NCBI GenBank assembly: GCA_945643635.1
Contig: CALZFC010000133.1
Coordinates: forward strand, 302,501 to 366,500
DNA from: Allodiplogaster sudhausi
Taxonomy: Eukaryota > Nematoda > Chromadorea > Rhabditida > Diplogasteridae
Length of the DNA: 64,000 nt
Reading direction: 5' to 3'
The translations under genes and the position numbers were made by a program. Under the pieces are notes generated by a model. That model was not told the DNA's origin. It searched no databases and was given only the letters and a program-made list of their open reading frames with translations. Position 1 is the first letter of the stretch, and the number at the start of each line of letters is the position of its first letter. This document shows, piece by piece, positions 46,111 through 57,410 of this stretch.

Positions 46111-47552
46111 CTCTGTAAATCAAAACAGACTAATTGACAGGATTGTGGAAGGCCTGTCAGCATGCCTGTCGATCAGCCTTCCAAAAGCGCGCAGGAAGGC
46201 TTACTGGCAGGATTGTTTTGTTAGGTGCACCAGGCATTATTTGTAAATGTGACCCTGCATCTTCTTGTTAATCTGCACATTAATTTGTAAACTTCACTTT
46301 ACATTGTGCACAACAATGAAACACACTTTATATCCGCCATTTTCTGATTTTTCAATTACAGCTTAAAATACTTATTTGTAAAAAGATTCATAGTCTAAAA
46401 GTGAATATAAGTCTAAACGACGGTTCAAAATAAGAGTATACACAGAAAGTCAGCCTTAGAAATGGCATAAAACGAACAGGAAAACGATTAAGCAAGCACT
46501 TGACTTAATATGGGTTATTTTTTTAAATGAAAGACGATCATTCGCAAAGCAATCACTACCAAGCAAGTTAATATTGCGCGGAGAGGAGTTAAGGATCATC
46601 AGAAGTATATCCTCGATTCCGGTTGGCGACTCTGCGCATGCCAACGACAACCCTCTCCACGATGACGGGAGAGCGGCCGAAGCGGCGAGAGAGAAGCCAC
46701 TCCACGTGCTGCCTCACCACTCGCCACACAACGCCGTCCACTTGCCACGATATTACAATTAGAAAAATCCTACAATCCCTAACCTGGGTGATTCCTTCGC
46801 ATCGATGCCGTACTCGGTCTTGATTTCCTCGCGGAAATGATCACGTATGACAGCATCGAGCCAAAGTCCCTTCTTAAAGCAAGATACAATAGGGTACCGG
46901 AAACTCGTCCTTTTTTAAAGCAGCAAAAAGAGCATCACTTGACACTCACAAAAACAAACTAACTGAGACAACGCAATCAACGGCCTTCTTGACTTCCGGA
47001 ACATTCGTCTCGATGATGGTGCGCAGCTTCGTGAGCAGAGCAGAGAGTTCCTTCATTGAACTTCTACCGCTAAATTAAAGTACGAACCTGAGCCGGATGG
47101 CAAGGAGATCGGGTGTGAAAAGGTCTTCGCGGTGTTGATTAGCAGCAAGGCGTAGCGCCGATCGAAACGAAACGGCGTGATTGCTCGCAATTCGCATCTA
47201 GCACTTAATAAGCACATAATTATGCGAAAATGGCAACTGCAAGAACCAGAACTTCAAGAAACCACTCTATCAAAAAATAAATCACAACAACCACTAAACT
47301 TGTCTAAACTTGTTCTCTAGGTGTAATTTCAGAATTAGGCATTTTCGAAATTCTTGTCAGTTAGGCTTCCAACTCCTGTTGATAGGCCTTCCAGCAGAAA
47401 TTCTTGCCAATTGGCCTTCCAATTTTTGCAACTTGCCAGTTAGCCTTCCCGGTGTGTACAAACTTGTCAGTTAGCCTTCTTGCCGGCAAATCCTGCCAGC
47501 TAGTCTTCTTGTGTCAACATTCCTGTCAGTTGGCCTGTTTTCATTTACAGAG
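46111..47552. mobile_element. TA-flanked TIR element carrying chaperone-like exons
   Basis: Terminal inverted repeats of about 30 bp start CTCTGTAAAT.AAAACAG at both ends, with TA on each side (46109-46110, 47553-47554). Removing the element restores the TTGAATATCTTCTCGAG sequence seen after other D units. Both subterminal regions hold repeats like GGAAGGC.TA.CTGGCAAG (at least six on the right). No transposase is seen, so it would be non-autonomous. TA target choice fits Tc1/mariner and some other superfamilies; I cannot assign it further. Confidence 0.85.
46780..47215 (-). pseudogene. Hsp110/Hsp70-like exon fragments inside the TIR element
   Basis: On the minus strand, about 47060-46960 reads LSALLTKLRTIIETNVPEVK, then KAVDCVVSV, like the V-T-A-M-L-L-T-K-L stretch and D-C-V-V-S-V-P motif of the Hsp110 ATPase domain. 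About 46875-46785 reads LDAVIRDHFREEIKTEYGID, then AKESPR, ending at a CAG|GTTAGG donor, like the region ...HF.EEFK.KY.ID...PR. The upstream 47215-47100 may add FTPDLLAI. The order along the minus strand matches Hsp110, with introns in between, so it looks like captured genomic DNA and not a cDNA. The identification rests on two short matches. Confidence 0.55.
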
Positions 47553-47938
47553 TATCTTCTCGAGTTTGAAAGTCTAAAAAGATGGATAAAATTACCTGAA
47601 TTTTATATATTCGCAATATTTAGACATTTTAGTTTATATTCTCTAACCAGGCAGCTGCCAACGTTTGGCATCCAAACGTGCAAAAAGAGGTTTATGAAAT
47701 AATTTATTTCTTCAATAATTATTTTATTAAAGAAAATAATACATTTCCATTTTGCGTATCCGGCTGGAAACCCAAATTTTTCCACTGCTGAAACTGAAGT
47801 TTGTATGATATCATAAAAGTAAAGAATTTCATGTTTTCTCATTTATGCTAAATGTCCTAATTTTGCAATTTCCACAACCTCCCCGTTCTGGAAGTTAAAA
47901 AGCTCGTAATTGCTGCACTTCAAGTACAACCTGACTGG

Positions 47939-47946
47939 TTTAAAAG
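47939..47946 (+). promoter_or_regulatory. TATA-like box of B2 (TTTAAAAG)
   Basis: Same conserved block as before B1 but with TTTAAAAG in place of TATAAAAG. Confidence 0.45.
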
Positions 47947-48216
47947 TCGATTTTCAACGTGATGCCTTCATTCTCCTCTCTGCTTCTCCTCTCCACCAGT
48001 TGGAAGTGGGTTCGCGTTCCTCTCACTCTCACTTTTCATTCGTCCCCTCTTTTTCTCTAATTCTCAGTGGGTATAATCTCTAACTCCACTATTTTTCCCC
48101 GATTATATACTCCACTCTGTTTCCCCTGTGCATCTCTGAACTATTTTTCTTAATTCCCCAGTATTTTAATGGAAAACTTTACAATTTTCTTATATTTCCA
48201 GGGAATCTCGAAGAGA

Positions 48217-49916
48217 ATGAAGCGGATGGCCCTGGCTGCTTTCCTCTTTTTCTGCCTCCTGGCGACCGCGGGTTTCTTTTTATGAATAAATTTTCGAATA
48301 TTTATTAATAATAAAAAAATTCATTTACTATTATAAATAAATACAGTTATGTGTTAAGGGAGAAGAGAAAACTAAATTAGTAACCATTTTTTTCAGTTTG
48401 CTTCGATCCGTCGGCCCCTGACGACCACTTCTCATCCGGAATGAGCAGCTTTGGACTTTTCAACGAGGAATTCGACGGCCAGACGCATACTGTATATGGG
48501 AACATTGTTCAGAACTCCTTTGAATCCCTGCTCTCTTTCTTGAAATGCGGTTTTACGTTGATAACATTATAATGCGATTATATGAGGCCCCCCCCCCCCG
48601 CCTTTCACAGTATCAAAAGTGCCTCTCCTCTCACACCTTACAGTGTACTTTTCTTGAGCTCGAAAAATCCTCCTTATAATTCAGGGTATCGAATACGTCA
48701 TCAACCACACGGCCGGCGATCCGTTTGACAGCTGCCCCTTCGGCTTCGCACTCGCAGTCGCGCCCAGCCTGAAGCCATTCGGAAACGGCACGGATTGCGT
48801 GAACTTTTCATGTGCATTTATTTTATCGCCAAGAAACCGATACCATGAACAGAACTGATAATGGCCTTCCTTATCTTCCAACATTCATCAACTGAATACT
48901 CGGATTGCAGTTGAGTGTGTTGTCGGAGCGAGACACGAAGCGAATGCGAGTGCGCGTTTGCTGACAGAGAACGAGGCGAAGTATCCGAGAAACGTGTTGA
49001 GCCTGCTCTTGTCGACCCAAGAATTCTACTGATAAAAGTATTATTTTGAGCAACACGAGAATATCTTTTTGGGGGAAAATCGCAAGTGAAAAAGATAGTA
49101 TATTAATTCTGGCCTTTTACCATTAGGTATCTGAATGAGAAGCGAATCAACGCTGTCGACGAGTGGCGACTTGATTATCACATGCGGGAAACCATGCTTG
49201 GCAACAAGACTGATGCCCTTCGTCTTCCCTACCACCTGAAGTACCTCAATGGACAGCTCGTGCCCGTTCCATTCTCTACCAAAGCCGCCACCTGCTGCAT
49301 GCGCCGTCGTCTCTCGGATCTCGATGACACCTTCTTCCCTCGCCACCCTCTCATCGGAATGGGCCGTCATACGCTGAAGCTTGGCGACAAGGTCGCCAAG
49401 GAGAATGTCCCCTATGTCTACTCTAAGTCGGACTCATGTCCGGACGGTTTCGTGCATGCAATCATCACGGACCCGAAGGTTAGGATGCACATTCGGAATT
49501 GTCGCGCAAGAGCACTATAATATTATATTTCAATTTGTGTTTTAGTTATGTCAAAATATTTTAAATTTGATTACAAAATTTCTTCGATGACTTCACGTTC
49601 ACAGCAGCAAAAGTATCTCCATATTTAACAGATCGTCGTGCCAGGGAACTTGAGCTGCTGGGTGGCAGCTTATGGTACTGTGATGATCGATTCGAACACT
49701 CGGACGAACATCACTGCCATGCGACGCGCCTTTAAGTGGAAGCTGGATGGCATGTCCTATCCGATTGCGGAGGAGCTTTGGGCGGAGGGCGAGCCCCAAG
49801 TTTCTGCAAGTAATGATGCAGTTCTAACGATTCCAAAAGAGGCCATCTATTACGGTGGCGGAAGGCTGCGCGTCGGCCATGGCGATCGTAATCTATGTTG
49901 CATGAAGTGGTCATGA
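48217..49916 (+). CDS. B2: family B secreted protein, exons open, donors doubtful
   Basis: Exons: 48217-48271 (MKRMALAAFLFFCLLATA), 48397-48491, 48685-about 48798 (IEYVINHTAGDPFDSCPFG), 48911 to about 49029 (CVVGARHEANASA), 49127-49478 (LRLPYHLKYL, ATCCMRRRLS, CPDGFVHAI), 49632-49916 (LSCWVAAYG, FKWKLDGMSYPIAEELW, NLCCMKWS, stop TGA). Exons 1, 2, 5 and 6 keep phase. The exon 3 end has GC|GTGAAC, which would be phase 0 where exon 4 needs phase 1. The exon 4 end reads TG|ATAAAA where family A has TG|GTTCGT. It could be a pseudogene by splice loss, or use other donors. It carries both modules of the family and no Thr/Pro tail. Confidence 0.65.
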
Positions 49917-51350
49917 AAAGGTTCTTTTTTTGAAAAATTGTTGTGATGAATCATTTAATTGTTTAAAAAAACAGACGTTCTAACATAGATCCAGACTCGG
50001 CGCAATTTTTTTTTAAATTTAACCTGAAGATCTCATTTATTTTTTTATCATAGAAAGTCTAATTTCGGTCTGACATGTTTGCTACCATTTAGGAATGATC
50101 GAACGGCTCTTCACTTCCGCCCGTTTTTTTCGAATTCAATAAAGGGCGTTTTCATTGTTCTCCAGTTCCTTTTCCATCGCACATTTATTATTGGTGCATT
50201 CTTCTAGGAGTAATGAACTACCGTTGTTCAACTCCACACGACTTTGTGAAATTATTGTCTAAAGATCATGATCATCATTTGATTAGCTTGTGATAAAAAG
50301 GAAAGAAATAGTAAAAAACATTCTTTTATACTTTTCAATGTGACCGTCTTTTCTTGAGAACTATGTACGTATTTATGGGAAGACGGATTGTGAGGAGATA
50401 CGATTAGGAAGCAGAAAATTTGCCTTGAATATGTAAAGACAGTGAAACATACAAATGCAAATATTCCCTAAACAATCCCTATAGAAATGCATATTAATAA
50501 GTTGAGTCTATTTATTAGTCATGGCATGTATCTATCACGTTTCCGGTGAAAAAAGGAGCAAGCAGGTTCATTAATTCAGATTTGGTGGGGAAAAAATGTA
50601 ATTTTCTATATAGGGGTTTAAAATACAAATTTTATTATGCCACTCCCGAAATGGAAGCTATGTGAAGATGGATTGTGAGGACATGCCATACTGGAGGAAA
50701 ATCCTCTGTTCAGTTCTTCTGGATCGGCGTGGCCTTCGCAGTCTCAGTGTTCATTTCTTTATTTATAACAAGTTCCGAATGTCCGCACGGCTTCTATCTT
50801 CCGTCCCTTTCTATTTAAAGGATGTATTTCCTGTTTTCCAGTCTTTGCAATATCACAAATGATTGATGTCTTTTCTTGGAAGATTATGGAATGGGAATGT
50901 TCAACGTTACGCGAATTCATGATATTATTATTTTATTTTTCCTTGGCGGTAATCGAGTAATGAACTCGATCTCGCTCTGGAATGAGACAATGAGTGGGCT
51001 AAAGCGACACTGCTTTCCGGGGCTCAGAAACTGCGCGAATACTATTTGTGAGTTCTCTACTTTTAATTGCAATGCCGCCTATTGCAATTAAAGATGGAGA
51101 AATCACAAATACTTTTTGTGGAAGCTGATAGGACGGCAGTTTTATTCGCGCAGATTTGTGAAGAATCTATAACACCTGTTTAAGCCTAATCTTTTACATG
51201 ACTTGAGGTACTTATGTAGCTATAAATAAATCATCAGTTTGCACTCCTAGTTCAAGAACCCAACATGACCTTTCCGTCGCATGAGTTTAATCATGAGTTC
51301 AACTATTTCAAAATGATTACGAAATATGCTAGACATGAGGAAAGATAAGA
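49917..51350. other. Region between B2 and C4
   Basis: AT-rich flank. Contains the recurrent segment GAACTCGATCTCGCTCTGG (near 50963) shared with 44955. No gene recognised. Confidence 0.5.
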
Positions 51351-51551
51351 GAAATCAATCATTTCACTTAAATTCCTCAATCGCAGACGGTCTCTTCGCT
51401 TCGGTTTAATCTTTCCCATCAATTTTTTTATCTCTACTCAGCTTATTCCTTCTAGAATTAGCCTTTCAATCAGAAAAGTAATACCCACTTTTAGAAAATA
51501 GAAAAAAAGAAGAAGCTAAAGCCAATAATATTTTTTTCAGGCAGAATAATA

Positions 51552-52196
51552 ATGCGAGTTATGTTCGTCTTCTCTGTCCTTGCACTCCTGGCCGGCGTTT
51601 CTCTTCTTCTGCCACCGGCCGCTGCCTTCGGAGTCAAGGCTCTCTTTGGCCTTTCCTGTCCGAATATCAAGGAGAACCAAACAACTGTCGAGTTGTACGA
51701 GTCCACGTGGGAAGGTCAAAAGCGTTATTGCCAGCTAAAAAAAAGCGCCCTGGGCACAAGACTTCAGTTAAATTTGATGGAATCAAATGGATATTAACTC
51801 GAGCACACGAGGAATGTCAAAAGAGGCAGTTGTTGTCGCTTATGAAATCATTTAGGCGACCCCGTTTGGCGCAGATTTGGTAATGTCTACGTCAATGACG
51901 ACAAAGCTACGGAGATCGCATCCAATGGAAAAGTCAGTTAGATTGCATTACTATGGAGTAAAGAAGGAGTAAATGTCAAATTTATTATGGATCGACATAT
52001 TTATTATGTTTTATATTTCGGTTTGGGTTACTGTACATTTCATTGCAAGGATTTCTACCTGAACATCACTCACAAGTGCAACTGTGAAGTCAATGCGACC
52101 ACCTTCTTCCGTCTCCCGCCAAACCGAGGAAATGCCAGCTATTGCATTGATCTCTTCACGAATTCCATGTGTCCCGCAAAGTCGTCTTTCCCTTAA
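51552..52196 (+). CDS. C4: small secreted protein (about 128 aa), open
   Basis: Exons 51552-51714, 51856-51932, about 52050-52196, in phase. Signal peptide MRVMFVFSVLALLAGVSLLL to about residue 25, then LFGLSCPNIKENQTTVEL, FGNVYVNDDKATEIASNG, FYLNITHKCNC and YCIDLFTNSMCPAKSS. Cysteines: one in exon 1, five in exon 3. Sequons N-Q-T, N-I-T, N-A-T, N-A-S. The exon 3 acceptor is weaker (TTGCAAG) than the TTACAG of C3 and C5, since the TTACAGGGC motif is mutated. It follows B2 on the same strand with the usual C upstream block and a TTTTTTTCAG acceptor 12 nt before the ATG. Best candidate for a working family C gene. Confidence 0.72.
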
Positions 52197-52337
52197 TAGA
52201 GTCCGGAGAATAAAAGAGGGCATTTTGTTATGCAATCAAGCTGTGAGCATTTCTCATGCATTCATGTAGTTTCAATTCCTCGTGAATATCTTCTTGCTTG
52301 AAAGGATGAAGATTTTGTAAAATTTCACGAATAATTT

Positions 52338-52755
52338 ATTTATTTTATTTATTTATTGTGCATCAATTAATACTATAATCAATCAATGTGTCAACACATG
52401 GAAAAGAACTGAGAAGATTGAGACTAAACAGAGAGGGATAGAGATACTAATATTGCAGGAAATTGCACAGGGGAATGAATTTGAGAGTGAACCGGTAGAA
52501 TATTGAACTAGCATGAAAATACGTCAGTATGCTTGAGGAGATAAGGGGAGTTAGGAGATCAGATATCCGGCACTCTAACAATGTCAAGTTGAGACAGTAG
52601 CTGAGTATTAAGCCTAGTTTTTGCGACAAATAGAGGTGGGGCCGATACAAATGCGGAGGGGGACTGTGAATACCATCTAGAAGTTCTATATGCAAAGGAA
52701 CAGAAAAGGATGTTGATCCTAGTTGTTGGAAAAAAATTAAAGGCAATATGTAAAA
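52338..52755 (-). mobile_element. 3' fragment of a retroelement, inserted behind C4
   Basis: Interrupts a 3' flank shared with C1 (34150-34190). The left border is a TTATTTATTTTATTTATTTA run, i.e. an AATAAA-type tail on the minus strand. A minus-strand open frame crosses it but without recognisable domain. LINE or SINE origin is inferred from the tail and the clean gap in the paralogue. Confidence 0.5.
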
Positions 52756-52990
52756 ATCAAGATAAAGACATTGAGTCTCTTCAGTACTCGTTGTAATTAA
52801 TAAAAAATATGTATCGTTTATCGGGCTTGCATATTTAAGAGTTGTACTTTCATCTCTTCTCCAATATTTGGCATCCAAACGTGCGAAAGGGAGCGTATAT
52901 ATTAATTCAGATCTGAATTTTTTTGGCATTTTCCATATCGTATTTTAGATCCAAATTTTCTAACTCCATTTCTAATGTTGGTTTACCTGC

Positions 52991-53431
52991 AGGGGTGGCC
53001 GCCCGGTCCGGCCGAGGCCGACCCTGGGGGCCGGGGCTGACCTCGGGGGCCGGGGCTGACCTCGGGGGCCGGGGCTGACCTCGGGGGCCGGGGCCGGGGC
53101 CTACCCTAGGGGCCGGGGCCGTGAATAATTGAACGAAGTTCACCTCCTAGTTGAACAACATGAGCCAATTTATGATGAAAAGTGCCTCAATTTCTATCGT
53201 ATGCGTTTTTTTCTCAATTTTTTATGAATTTTTCCCCGAAGCAGATTTTTATTAGAAAAATTTTAAGATTTGGGACCGGGGCCTCCTTCGGGGCCGACTC
53301 CGGGGGCTGGGGCCGAAATCGGCGGCCGGGGCTGAAATCGGCGGCCGGGGCCGGGGTTGATCACGGGGGCCGGGGCCGGAGCCTACCTTTGGGGCCTGGG
53401 GCCGGATAATTTCGGCCCCCGGCCACCCCTG
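52991..53431. mobile_element. hAT-type non-autonomous element with GC-rich core
   Basis: Ends are CAGGGGTGGCCG and its reverse complement. The 8-bp direct repeat TTTACCTG lies on both sides (52983-52990, 53432-53439). An empty-site paralogue (GTTTACCTGATATCATGAAAG) is at about 63548. CAGGGGTG ends plus 8-bp duplications are hallmarks of hAT transposons. Inside are tandem copies of GGGGGCCGGGGCTGACCTC in two blocks (53020-53120, 53270-53420) around an AT-rich middle. No transposase. Confidence 0.88.
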
Positions 53432-53570
53432 TTTACCTGATATCATGAAAGTGAAAGGTTTCTTTTATTCCGAATAATTAATTTTCGATCCTTCGGCGGC
53501 CACTTGCGTGTCCCATTTTTGGTCACAATTTTGGATGGAACATTAAATGTGCGTCACATTTTTTTCTGTG

Positions 53571-53625
53571 TGTTCCTCCAGAGAATAAAGAGAGCATTTC
53601 GAAATGAAAATCGTGAAAATGTGAG
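53571..53625 (+). pseudogene. D 3' block remnant before B3
   Basis: CAGAGAATAAAGAGAGCATT and the following GTGAAAATGTGAGC match the 3' ends of D2, D7 and D9. The rest of this D unit is gone. Confidence 0.45.
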
Positions 53626-54100
53626 CTTTTCTCTTGCAATCTTTAAATTTGAAATTACTGTTGAAATAAATTAAAATATGGATAAAATTACGTGAATTTC
53701 TTATATTCGCAATATTCAGAAATTGGAAGAATATTTTGAGTCGCCCTTTTAGTTCTCATGGTGTTACATTCTCAAACGAGGCAGCTGCCAACGTTTGGCA
53801 TCCAAACGTGCAAAAAAAGGTTTATCAAATAATTTCTTTATTCAATAATTATTTTATTAAAGAAAATGCTACATTTACATTTTGCATATCCGGTTGGAAA
53901 CCCAAATTTTTCATGCAACTGCTGAAACGGAAGTTTCCATGATATCATAAAAGTAAAGAATTTCTTGTATTCTCACATTATCCTTGTCATCTTATGCTAA
54001 ATGTCTTTATTTTCCTGTATAAACGTGCAATTTCCACCTCTTCCCGATTGTGGAATTTAAAAAGTTCGTTTTTGCTGCACTTCAAGTACAACCTGACTGG

Positions 54101-54108
54101 TATAAAAC
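54101..54108 (+). promoter_or_regulatory. TATA box of B3
   Basis: TATAAAAC after CAACCTGACTGG, as before B1 and B4. Confidence 0.5.
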
Positions 54109-54376
54109 TTGATTTTCGAGGTGATGCCTTCATTCTCCTCGTTGTTTCTCCTCTCCACCAGTTGGAAGTGTGTTCGCTTCCTCTCACTCTCGCTTTTCAT
54201 TCTTCCCCTCTTTTTTTAATCCCCAGTCGGTTTAATCTCTTACTCCACAATTTTTCCCCATCTATTTACTCCACTCTGTTTCTGCTGTGCATCTCTAAAC
54301 TTTTTTCTCTTAATTCCCCAGTATTTTAATAGGAAACCTTACCATTTTCTTAAATTTCCAGGGAATCTCGAAGAGA

Positions 54377-55680
54377 ATGAAGCGGATGGCCCTGGCTGCT
54401 TTCGTCTTTTTCTGCCTCCTGGCGTCCGCGGGTTCCTTATTATAACACAATTTTTAATATAAAAAATTTTGTTCAATATAATAAATCATACAGTTATGTA
54501 TAAATGGAGAAGAGAAGACTAAAAGTATCTAACTAAAAGTGTTTTGATAGTGGCCATTTCTTCTTTTCAGCCTGTTTCGATCCGTTGGCACCTTACAGCA
54601 ACAACGAGTTCGGAATGAGCAGCCTTGGATTTTTCAACGAGACTATCGACGGCCACAATTACACTGTACATGGGAGCTTCATTTAGAAAATTTTTTTGAA
54701 TCCTAGTTCTCTTTCCTGACACGCGATAGGGTATAATTAAAACCAATAGAACTTCGGTGGCCCGGCCAGTTTGAACATGTAAAGTTGGCATTTTTTTCGG
54801 CGTTTCCACAGTATTATCAGATAGCTCCCTCGTTTCCAAAGTCAAAGACGAAATCTCTCATGCATTACAGTGCCCTTTCTAGAGTTTTTTTCGTTGATTT
54901 TAAAGTTCTCTCTCTAAAAAACTTTTTCAATAAAATTCAGGATGTCGAATACGTCATCAACCACACGCTCGGCGATCCGTTTGACAGCTGCCCCTTCGGC
55001 TTCGCGCTCGCAGTCACGCCAAGCCTGAAGCCATTCGAAAACGGCGGTCCGGAGGAATGTCCGCTATTTCTTCTTAGTTTCAAAGGAAAGCACGAACTGA
55101 TTGTGACATTCCTTCACTTGTAATATCAATCAACTGAATACTCGTGTTGCAGTTGATGGTGTTGTCGGAGCGAGACACGAAGCGAATTCGAACGCGAGGG
55201 TGCTGACTAATGGGGAGTTGAACTGGGGGAACGTGGACGGAATAAGAAAGACGCTTAAGACGAATCTCCAATTCCACTGACAAGTGATTGAAGTATATTA
55301 TTTTGGGCAAGATGAAATATTTATGCCTGAAAATAGAAATTAACAAAAGAATATTCACCTATTGCCTTTAGGTATCTGAATGAGAATCGAATTGGCGCTG
55401 TCGACCAAGAGCAAATTTTTTTTTTGGTGAAAGACACCATTACATTAAACAATACAGATGCCCTTCGTCTTCCCTATCACCTTAAACATTACTATTGAAC
55501 GTCGCTCGAGCCCGTTCCGTTCTCGGACAAAGCCAAAGCCTGCTGCATGCGTCGCCATCCGTCGGGCAGCACTAAACCCTCCTTCCCACTCTACCCCGAA
55601 ATCGGCAGGGGCCGCCGTTCGCTGGACGTTAGCCACATCACCGAGAATTTCCTCTATATATCTTATCCTATTAAAAATTA
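54377..55680 (+). pseudogene. B3: family B, stop in exon 5 and 3' end lost
   Basis: Exons 54377-54431, 54571-54665 (MSSLGFFNET), 54941-55046 (VEYVINHTLGDPFDSCPFG, donor GGCG|GTCCGG, phase 1), 55153-about 55278 (GVVGARHEANSNA), exon 5 from 55372. Exon 4 ends TG|ACAAGT, without a GT or GC donor. Exon 5 has TGA at 55496-55498 after LRLPYHLKHYY. Past it the frame stays open through KACCMRRHPS to about 55680, where homology ends before the CPxG motif. Module 2 is absent. Confidence 0.75.
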
Positions 55681-55689
55681 ACTTTGGAG

Positions 55690-56460
55690 AAAAGCATCCA
55701 AAGAATAAATTTTTTGTAAATCTCATACTAAGATCTTTTTTATTCATCATCATAAAAAATTATGATTTTTGTCAGATATTTTCGGGATTGTTTAGAATGA
55801 GCTCTGATTGTCCGGCTGGTCCTTCGCTTCCGTCCCTGTTCTATTTGAATAAAGGGAGTGTTCATGTTCTCCAGTCCACTTCTTTTCACTCAAATGCTTG
55901 CTGTCTTAATGGAAGGAAAGGAAATGGTCATCTTCAGGTTTACATGTATACGTAATTTGTTTTCCTAACTATTAAAAAAGTAAAATAAATATGGAGTTAA
56001 AAGTGAAGGATGAGTAATACAAATTGAAGCTTTTTTTTCTGTGAAACTATTTAGGATAAGAGTATGTCAGGTAGGAAACAAAAATGGTTCTTGGAGAGGC
56101 GAAGACTGTGAATCAGGGGTCACAATGAGAACCCAGAACCCTTATCTGGAAAAGTTTCAAAGATTGAACATCGCGAATACCTTGTCAACAAGTGATTTGT
56201 TACCTTCAACTGTTAGACAGTTGGAGCGGGCCAGGGGCACGTCTTGGGTCTTAGACCCCCCCCCCCCCTTGAGCCCTCGACCCAGTCCATCCATTGGCAC
56301 TCGAACCTCCTTCAACCCCCCCGTTTGGAATTTCGATGATTATGGAGTTGTAGTTTCAAGTTTCCGCACGTTCTTAACATGCCCTTTACGTCTATAGTAT
56401 AATTAATAGTATGTATTTCAACATAATTACGAAATATCATTCTCGACGAGTTGAAAGAGA
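55690..56460. other. Region between B3 and C5
   Basis: No gene recognised. A run of C's lies near 56258. Bases 55790-55880 resemble the flank after B2 and B4 (GAATAAAGGG...TGTTCTCCAGTCC). Confidence 0.5.
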
Positions 56461-56698
56461 TGAGAAATCAATCATTTCACGTGCATTCCTCGCTCGCAGA
56501 CGGTCTTACTTCCCTTCGGTCTCGCGCTCCTTCGTTTAAATCTTTTCTCACCTTTTATTTATCTCCCTTCAACTTATTCTTTTTAGAGTTAGCTTTCTAA
56601 TCAGACAATTAAAAACGCTTCAAGATTTTGGTTGTTATCCTTTCAGAGATTCCATTAAATTAACTTTGAAATCTATAATATTTTTATGCAGAATAATA

Positions 56699-57410
56699 AT
56701 GCGAGTTATGTGCGTCTTCTCTGTCCTGGCACTCCTGGCCGGCGTTTCTCTTCTTCTGCCACCGACCGCTGCCTTCGGAGTCAAGGCTCTCTTTGGCCTT
56801 TCCTGTCCAAATATCAAGGACAACCGTGCAACTGTCTATTTGCTCGAGTAAATGTGGAATGGTCTGAAGCATTCTTTTGGAAAACTTTGCCCTTTAACGC
56901 CATTTCCGCTAAATTTGATTGGATTATTGCCGTGTAGGGTAGGTCAAAAGGGGTAGTTCATATTGCACAAGAATAAATCACACCCAATGTATAGAAATTA
57001 GTTATGCCTATTTAAATTATAGAAAAATAAAATGATTTAATTTAGGCACACGCGAGCTGCGTACCTCAACCGAAGTCATCATCAATGACCTCAATGCAAT
57101 GCAGGTCTCATCCAATGGAAAAGTTAGTTGATTGCGATTGTGTCTATTATGGAGTGAATCAACATGGTTCAAATAAGATATTATTTATCGATTTATCCTG
57201 CTTTAAATATTTCCAAAGGGTTACTACTGTACATTACAGGGCAAGGACTTCTACCTCTACATCTTACAAAATTGCAACTGCAAAATCCTTGCGAATACGA
57301 TCTTCCGTCTGCCACCAAACCGAGGAAATGAAAAGCAGAGCAGCGCTTGCATTGATCTCTTCAACAATTCCACGTGTTATCCAGCCAGCCGCAAAGGCGT
57401 CTCTCCCTGA
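56699..57410 (+). pseudogene. C5: small secreted protein, stop in exon 1
   Basis: Exons 56699-56861, 57046-57122, 57240-57410. Exon 1 reads MRVMCVFSVLALLAGVS and LFGLSCPNIKDNRATVYLLE, then TAA at 56849-56851 where C3 and C4 have E-S-T-W-E. Exons 2 and 3 are open and in phase (TRELRTSTEVIIND; YLYILQNCNCK, IFRLPPNRGNEK, CIDLFNNSTC), with a GGC-AAG start after TTACAG. A polyadenylation signal follows at 57424. Confidence 0.75.

Noticed and set aside
52447..52929. 160-codon minus-strand frame as a gene
   Set aside because: It crosses the edge of an inserted retroelement fragment into C4 flank and has no recognisable domain.
53182..53446. Gly/Pro/Arg-rich open frames at 53 kb
   Set aside because: They are translations of the minisatellite inside the hAT element.
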